A stretch of DNA of 64,000 nucleotides, from positions 1,331,903 to 1,395,902 of the forward strand of contig NMRA01000024.1 in assembly GCA_002633005.1 (NCBI GenBank). Reading direction: 5' to 3'. The position numbers and the translations under genes were made by a program. The notes below the pieces were generated by a model. That model did not search any database. It saw nothing but the letters and a program-made list of their open reading frames with translations, and was not told where the DNA came from. Shown piece after piece: positions 52,501 to 61,500 of the stretch. The DNA comes from Phoronis australis. Its lineage: Eukaryota; Phoronida; Phoronidae. The first letter of the stretch is position 1; each line of letters opens with the position of its first letter.

Positions 52501-55500
52501 ACTAGAATTGTACAAGTCCCACTGTTGTCAAGTGGTCTGTTAATGATCTGAGGCCCTATTTCGTGAAGTATAGCAATTACTACATATTAAGTGATGATTT
52601 CACTACTGTGATAAAACACTCAGTCTGGTTAAAGTATTTGATATACCGTGGAAAACTGGTGGCTTTTGAACTCATTCTGTTAGGCTTCTGAAATTGAATT
52701 CCTTGTAAAAAGCTACTCAAGGAACATTTTGACGAGAAGAAATATGATAAATATTTGACAAAACAGATACACCTAGGACTTGTTTCGCTCGTACCCGTTG
52801 ATGGAGGTTGTAGTAACTCTTTGAGCCATGGTAGATACAGCTTGCAAGTCATAATGCCTGAGAAATGAGCACCTGAATGCTTAATAATGGACAAGTTGAT
52901 ATCTGATTTAAGGCTCAATTTAGAAACTGGTTTCGCCTAAATTTGAAACCGAATGAGATGTTTTAGTACTGAAATAGTGGGAATTTCTGATTGTAAACCT
53001 TCAATGTATGTTCCAATACCACAAAAGTAAGTCTGGGTATACTTTCTGACATAAGAAGCCCCATAAATGGAAAACTGCTCACAAAGAGGTCATATCGTGC
53101 ATGTTCGTGCATGACACAATGATTGAAACAATCAATTGGCCTGATGACTCAGTCACCGAAACCTGAATAAAGCCTGTTGTTTTTTGACGAGTGACACACC
53201 CTTCAGCAAATAGATGTGATGACCCACCGAGCCAATTTTACTAGAATATGAGACCACATCTACATAGGGCCTCTATTGTAAAAGTTTACAAACCCGGCCG
53301 CAAATCTACTGGAAAGTGTTTATTTTGAACGATGCTCCCTTGTACTATTCATATGTGGAAGGATATCTAAAAAAACCTTAGCTACTTAGAATTGTAATAA
53401 AATAATGAACTAGCAAAAGCGGGCGCATATGCCTATGTTAAAAGAAATTATCAAATGCAGATGCACGAACATACAGGGCAGATACTTGAGACTCACCTAT
53501 ATGAGACAACAGCTTTGAGGCAGCTATTCTGTACTTCCACACCGGAGACTTCGCCAGCTGATCCATAACTGCCGCTATCACCATCTCATCACGGTGATTA
53601 AGTTGACGGACGAGAACCTCCAGTGCCTGAAATATGTGGTTTAAATAACATGACACTGTATTATCAATAAATAACAGTAACAAAATTAAGAATCCTTTGT
53701 GTAAACCCTTGCACACTGATTGGATCCCGGAAAACAAGTGGGGAGTTTGACGATAGCACTTGTACAGGACTTGCAGGTATTTTTCTCCAACCTAAAATCC
53801 AAATTAACCACATAAAAAGTGCATGTAGGCCACTCATCCCGTCAGAAATGGCCTCAAACTTGTCCTTACCATAATAGGACTTCATTTCTGTTGCCACAAA
53901 TATCAACACAGCACTTCTGAATTTACAATATTCACAAAATCAAAGGATTGCCCAGCCATTCTGAATTTAGGAAATCAAATTCAGTCACAGGTCATCAATC
54001 AATTCCAACAGAATGTGGAAAAACTGGCTTAGCAGACCTCCACAAATCGCTTCCACATTGTATCCAGATTCTCATTCACTCCCTTGCCTACATTCACTAT
54101 TAAGAAGTGGCTCCCATTTTGACAGACGAAATTGGAGTTTATTTTGCATTCTTTTGAGCCCACAACAAAACAGTACTTTAACAGACACGCATTCTTTTAT
54201 TTTATTATCATATTGTTTTCACTGCCCAATTCTTTGAGTGCTGCCACTGGCAATTAAAATCTCTTAATCTTTATGCATAGATGAAAATTTGGGAAAAGGA
54301 TTTAATAATTTGACTTATAGGTTCTGTTGATTTCTGGCAAACTGTCATTGGCTAGTTGAGACTACACTCTGATCATTTCATCAATTTACTACCCTCCAAG
54401 CAAAGGGTAGATGTAAAGATGTCAATTAAACCTGGGTCAATGTCCTAGGCAGTAGATAATGTCTTGTCAACTTGATGACACATAAACAAAATTTAGCTAG
54501 TATCAGAATCTGTAAATTGGAAGCACTTAGTTTGAAAACAAACTAATTAATATAATAAATTAAGCTGACAGTGCACAGTTCACAGATTTTTGAAACCAGA
54601 ATTTCACAGTTTTGTCTTGATTTCTATGTTTTCTCTCACAAGCAATTGTTATCAAAAAAATTGCTAACAATCAGTACACTTCTGTTAGACTGATTCCATC
54701 TTTGACTCAACTCAATTCCTATGACTACTCAAATGCACTGCTGACTCATTACCATTTGTCAACAAGTCACGTGCATTTAAGGCTTTGTTTGACTATTTCC
54801 ATTAACATTCAGGTTTACATAAAACAAGCAACACTTGCTGATCCAAAATATTTACTAGCTTCTAGACAACTTATCAATACTCTGTGCCAAAAATATTACA
54901 TGGCATCCCAATGACAGTGTGTTTACCAATTTAAGACTGGTGTTTCCATGACCACAACAAATTCTAAGAATTTTCCAGTCTACAAGCATGTCACAAATTA
55001 AAGATCTCGTTAATATCACAAACAATGTTTGACATGACGGAAGATTGTAACAAAATAAGCACTGCATTTTAAAATTGAGATTTCTGTTCAGGCCAAATTA
55101 ATGTGTATACCTGATGCATCACGTGAGTGTCTGTGGTCTCAGCTAGAACTCGTCTCATCTTGTCTTTAGCACTCTCGTCAGCAACACACAATTTGCCGAG
55201 ACAGATGGCCGCATCAAATGCCACTGCGTCAGCTGGGTCGGGGTTGCGGCAGAAGTGACTTAGAATTGTCACAAGCTCAGGGAATGATTTAGAGGACTGG
55301 AAACAGTATTGTCAGTGTGGATTAGTATCAGTAACATGATCTAATTTTATTTGATATTTAAATGTTCAAGATGAATTGTCAAAAATACTGTTACAATATT
55401 TTAATTTATAATTTCGTTTTTATTTTATTAAACTATTGATTATGTTCATAAAAATGATTAAACTCCTACGTTTTGTTAGCTCCTCATACAAAAGTCGGGT

Positions 55501-58500
55501 GGGCGGATGCATCCTTCTGCTGCATCTGTGGCAGATTGTCACCCACCTTTACAGTTCAACATGTTATATAACTTTTGTAATTACTGATATCTGTAGTAGT
55601 TTAGTTTGTCATAGTATATATGACCTTTTATCTCAACTACACGTGTTGTCTCACTGTAAACTAGCTTCGGTATCGCTTTGCAGTTAGCGCATATAAAAAC
55701 AATTACTAAAAACACTTTGGAGTACAGTGCATATTAGTAGCATCTGAAAATTTCCTAATGAATCCTATCAGCCATTTGTGAAATATGATGAGCCAAGGTT
55801 GGTCATAATTTGGACATTGTTAGAGGATCCTACATAAACTTACAAAGAATATTCACCACATCAAGAATTGTATGACACCTGGCTTACCTCAAAATCTAGG
55901 CTGCTGACTGCTGGTTTGGAAATTGGCCCAATTATATTGCGCGCACAGAATTAATGAGAAACGTCATAATGGCAAAATTATAAAAGAGTTTTAGGTTGTA
56001 AAAGTCACATTTCTTGTCCGATTTACAAAATTCAAAAACCAAATGTATACCTATCACGAACTATTCACTAAATATGGTACTTAAAAACTTTCAAATCGAG
56101 CATTTAAAAAATGTCACTCAAATGTGTTTATGATTATCTAGAGAATGATAACATCAGCAGCCTGAGGTGATGTAATTGTAACTACAACAGCATGGTGTCT
56201 TTGATTAATACGGCCGATGTCACAGTTTGCATACCAGTTGAGATGCCTAAACATGACCGTTGGGTGAGAGTGTCAACGTAGGATTTTTCTCATGACCTTC
56301 ATTTCTGCGTAACCCAAATCTGCTCTGTTCAATCCTCACAAACACCCATTACACTCGCACTAGGTCGACAATTACTCAATGTATCAAAATTCCGCGTTTC
56401 ATCAATGCACTGGAAATGTAGTTTCAGGAACAACGCAGATGTATTAAGCATTGTAAACTGTTCAAATCTGTCATAATAGCCTGTTAGTTACAGCCTCTGA
56501 ACTCACTAATGTAGCTTTTCTGTTAACACCGCAACAAGGAGCTCTTGTCTATCGCAACTCCACCAAAACTCCGCTTACTTTCCCATTGACTGCATGGTGG
56601 CATCAAAGTTAGTTTTCTTATTTAAACAATAGGTGGTGCATTGGAATTGTACTCTCGAACTAAATGGATTTGAAACATTTTCTGTCATTTACAGTTAATT
56701 ATGCCAGTCTGATTAGTGTTATTTTCTGTCAGATTTCTATTATCAATTGATTCCTTCACATGTGACTATTAGTGACGAAAGGTGGGGAATGAAAAATGTA
56801 TTTAGTATCACATGATTCATGTCACGATTTCTAGTGATTACTCTAGCCAAAGTGGAGTAAATGTTTCCCACTAAAGCAGAGGTGCCCAACAATTCCCACT
56901 TAATTCCACCTATTTTGAGAGGAGATGCGATGATTAATAATTTTACAAAGAGCAGAACTCCACTAAAACAGGAGTTTGGGTGTTGGTGGGAAAGTGGCAG
57001 ATCAACTTCACCACAGACATATCAGTTTGTATTGTGAAACATGATTATGGAAAAAGTATATCAAGTAGACACGAACAAAGAACAAGTCATTGGCGAGCTT
57101 CTTTTTTGATTTTGGAACTCAGCAGCCACAAGGATAATTACTATCATTTCTCTCTTACATACAGGTAATTATGATACTTAGCGTTTACTTAATCAGTGAC
57201 ATTCAATAATTAGGACAATCATCACCATGCAAATTCTCTTGATATAAAACATTGGACATTATATGGTAATAAGAGGCTCAAAGTTACTTAATACTGAATA
57301 TGTAAGTGAGACTGTCAAGCTCAGTGCATTAACTGAAACCCTGGAATTTGCATCATACCTTGTTAACAAACTGCACATTCCTAGCCTGGCACAAGCCCTT
57401 GATGAGATCGACTCTGATCTCCGAGTTGCCTAAAGTGAGGTAGTCCACAATACTTGCAAGCACTTCCTCATCCCAGCAACCTGAGAAAGACCAAGTTACA
57501 TAACATCATAGGTAATCATTTACACAACCAGGCCACACACAGCTTTCGATCCCATTCTATCAGTTCAGCTATTCATTTATAAGGACTGGGCTGAGTTCCG
57601 TAAACGCAAGAATATCACAACTTAATAAATGTATATGATCATGTTTTTTCACAACATTCTCGTATTTACGGAATGCTACCCAGGTGAGACTAGTCTCCAT
57701 AGCAATGTCGCTATTCACTGAGCTCCAAAACACCAGAAGCGTATTCAATAAGGCGAGTGATGACAACCTCCCTGAGCGCTCACTTCTTGACCAACTCTTA
57801 GCAAGTGGACACTCGCTAATGTAAACGCTCGATAGGTAGTTCGCTTAAAAATCCAAGATGGAGTGAGAAAGAAAAGCAGAGTTTCAAGGCGATTACCTTC
57901 AGAAATGATTGTGATTCTAAATGGTATACATTAACATCATCATATGAAGTAATTTTCATAAGTTTGGTACAGAAAGAAATAATTTTATCTAATGAAATGA
58001 AGCTTTATTTATATTGACTATAGGGACCTTTCTTTGTTTTCTGAAGTGAGCACACCCTGTCGCTCCATAGCGAGCTCTCATTTTTAGACGGGCGCTTGCT
58101 CTCACTTAAGGTGGGCACGCACTCTACTGAACAAGTCTCTGTTCTCATCAAACTTCACAACTTGTGAGTTAAACCCTTCAGTGCCATAAAATTGGTCTCA
58201 ACTATTTCCTTACTGGGAATTAGAAGGGATCCTTGTGAATCAGAAAAACTGCCAACAGAGCACTAGTACCGACTGAACTAGACATTAAGCAAGCATAGAT
58301 CACCATGTGCCAAGCGTGCAGACGTGGCTATGAGCCATACAGTTAGGAAAGTCGCTTTCTAACGTGCGCACGAGAAGAACTAATTAGAGTTACATGCATT
58401 GGTGTTTAAAAACATTACGACAATCATCTGATCTAAAAGTATTGTCGAATGAGCCAGCAATGACTGGCACAGGACATGCATACATGTGCCATTTTTATGA

Positions 58501-61500
58501 AGCGCCAAAGGGTTCTTAAAAGAATGAGAGTGACAGAAATCTAAAGTAACGTACTGATTAATCATAGCAAGAAAAATCTACGAAGATCATATACTGACCA
58601 ACCGCAGCAAGAGAAACCTACAAGGACCATATACTGACCAATCAGAGTGAAAGAAATCTACACTGGTCAATATTCTGACCACTCAGAGCTTGAAAAATCT
58701 ACAATGATCATATACTAACCAATCAGAACAAGAGAAATCTAAAATCATATACTGACCAATCAGAGCAAGAGATTTGGTAGCATTGTATCGAACTTGTTCA
58801 TCCTCATCTTTGTCTAGCCGGTCCTTGAGTGAATAGATGACAACGGCATCTCCACACTTCAATAAACCTAGGTGCTGAAATGGAATTGCCATGTATATCT
58901 GAGGTGATCTGATAACAGTGGCACGTCTCAAATTAAAAGATCTCGGGCATTATATAATAACCCTATGTCATAAAAATATTACACAAATCCATACAAACTA
59001 TAAAGATATTGTTTTTAAGTTAAAAAGATTTTAAGATGGAAGAAAATTAATTTGCTACACAGAATATAATACACATCGTGTTGAAACAAGTTTGAGTGAA
59101 AATTTATCTTTTTGTAAAAATAACACCACAGATCTCAAAGCAAAAATGTTTAACTCCCTACCTTGGCTGCATCACGCCTTTCCTCATCTCGAGGGCTAAC
59201 TAAATTGCAGTGGACAATATTCTGGAAAAAAGAAGAGAACTGGCTCGAGTGTTGAGAACCTTAAGCTACCAACATAAAGGAATACAAAGTTACAGGAATT
59301 TAACTCACACAAAGCAGTAACTAGTTCAAGAATGTTTCGAGTCTATTGGTAATTTCAGCACATGCAATAGGGCCATCCCAAATTACACGGCAATAGAACT
59401 CTAATTTGTTCTGGAGATAAGAAACCGTGACTTTGTTTTGGAGATCAAGCACATTTTTGGGTCCCTCATTAATGTCAGGATGGCAAAGAACTTCACATCG
59501 CGCATCCATGGGTATTTGTCCAGTTTATCAAACTTTCTCGGAGTTGCAACCCACAGCACAGCAGTAATACTTCCTTTGCATTGGAAGAATGAACAGAGTA
59601 ATGCAACTGAGAAAAAATGTAAAGAATCAGACAACAACAAATACCATGTGAAACTCCAATGGCACCAAAATGAGGCAGCAAATGTGTCTGACGAATGCCT
59701 GTTTACTGCATTGTGAGTAAATACAACGAGATTCGAGTGTCGCTGAGTAATCCTGGACAGTCCTATTACCAAACTTACCTTCACCCTTTCCCACTTAAAT
59801 CCAGAGTGTTCGAGCGCTCCTGAGTGGGATTTCATTTTCCTCCACTTAACAGGATCAGCTGTAAAAGCAAAGAACAGTTAATGACCAGCAACAAGCCAAG
59901 CTTTGTACACATGATGAAGGATTAGATTTCATACAGTTCTGAATTCAAGAAAGGGCTGCAAGAACAGGGGAGTGGGAAAAAGGCACGTCCCCCAAAAAAC
60001 TAGAACACCGAAATTATTGCTGATTTGTTGTGCAAAACTCCATTCATACAGTGGCAACACAGATGTTAATGAGCTTTACTCAAACTCTTGGTACAACACT
60101 TTTACAATTCCAGTGATCTCTTAAATTGTCAGTTATGAATCAGGTTAGAATACATGCGTTTGTTTTTGAAGTCATGGCATTTTGCCTCAAAATAATCAAA
60201 AAATTATTGTAAAATTAAAAAGGTTTTTGGTGAAACTGCAGCTTGCCATTTCGGGGATTTCTCTCAAAATTTGGAGAACATTTACTTGGAAGATGAACTT
60301 GAGCCTCAAGCCAAATTTTTCACAAACAAATTTGCAAGTTTTATTCATTCTCTCTAATTTCACAAATATCACGGCATGACGACTATCAAAGGATAACCAA
60401 AAAGGGAAAGCCACAGTCTTTGGTAATATTGTCATTAAAGTTTGTACCATCATTTATATAAACGGCGTCTCAATATTAATTACAGTTCTGCTGGTACACT
60501 TTATATTATGCAGGCAATATTCTTTATAAAACAAATCAACCAATACTTCAGTTTCTCCCAACCTATGTCCCAGTTAACAAATACTAAGAGTGAACACAGT
60601 TTGAACCACACCCAAACAAATACACCGTCCAGGAAACAGAAGTCTAAACTCCACACCTTAATAATATTGCATCCATAACTAGTATAACAGGTCAATCGCA
60701 TTTCTTAAAACAAGTCTGCAATGCGAAGGATTGAAATGTGCCCATGACTGCACCGCAAACAGTATGTTTCTACGTGTGTTTATTAATATCGTAAAAGTGG
60801 CTACTAGGTAGCACAGAATACGTTTAATATGTGGATGATTTCTCGCTTACACTGGTCACCCCTCACATTCCCTCAGCCCCAGACAACTTTTATGATGCCT
60901 ATTCAGCACGCCCTTGTATTGATGTACACCCGAGCCAATGAAGTGGAAAGGTAATATCTAGCACCACTGTCTCAACAATGGTGGTTGTTATTACACCTAA
61001 ATTGGTTTTCTCTGGCATTTGCACAGAGTTGACCTGCAACTGTGGAGAGTAGTTTTAACTTTTTGGTACATTTTGAATATTACAAAATGACTAAAAAAAT
61101 TTAATTTGTTGTGTTTATCTTGACAAAGGTCCACTTCCCAAAAAAACAGTGGTTTTAAATGTGTTTCCGATACCTGTTTTCGCCATTTCATTTTTGATAC
61201 TCCTGTCCACTTGTTTTCTTTTCTTACAAGTTGATATCATATTTTTGTTTCATTTTTAAACTTGAAGTAAAAAACAATGGTAGATTTTGATCACCAGCGA
61301 AACCTTAAATTACCCGGTAGTTAAGTTAAATTCGAACCCATCTCTGAGCTTTCCAACCTTACAGCTACACAAAACATTTCATGGCAAACAAAACTACATG
61401 TGTCATTAGTTAAAAGTTTAATCTTTATTAGAACTCAAATCATAAAATACACACTAGCCAAACTGAAGATTTAGAATCTCTGGACAATTTTGATTGCACT

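Noticed and set aside
53664-53909. 81-codon open frame on the minus strand upstream of exon 9
   Set aside because: No HEAT pattern; exon 8 joins exon 9 in phase without it.
59401-59835. 144-codon open frame on the minus strand
   Set aside because: Only its first part (up to the donor at 59779) is coding, as HEAT exon 4; the rest is intron read-through.
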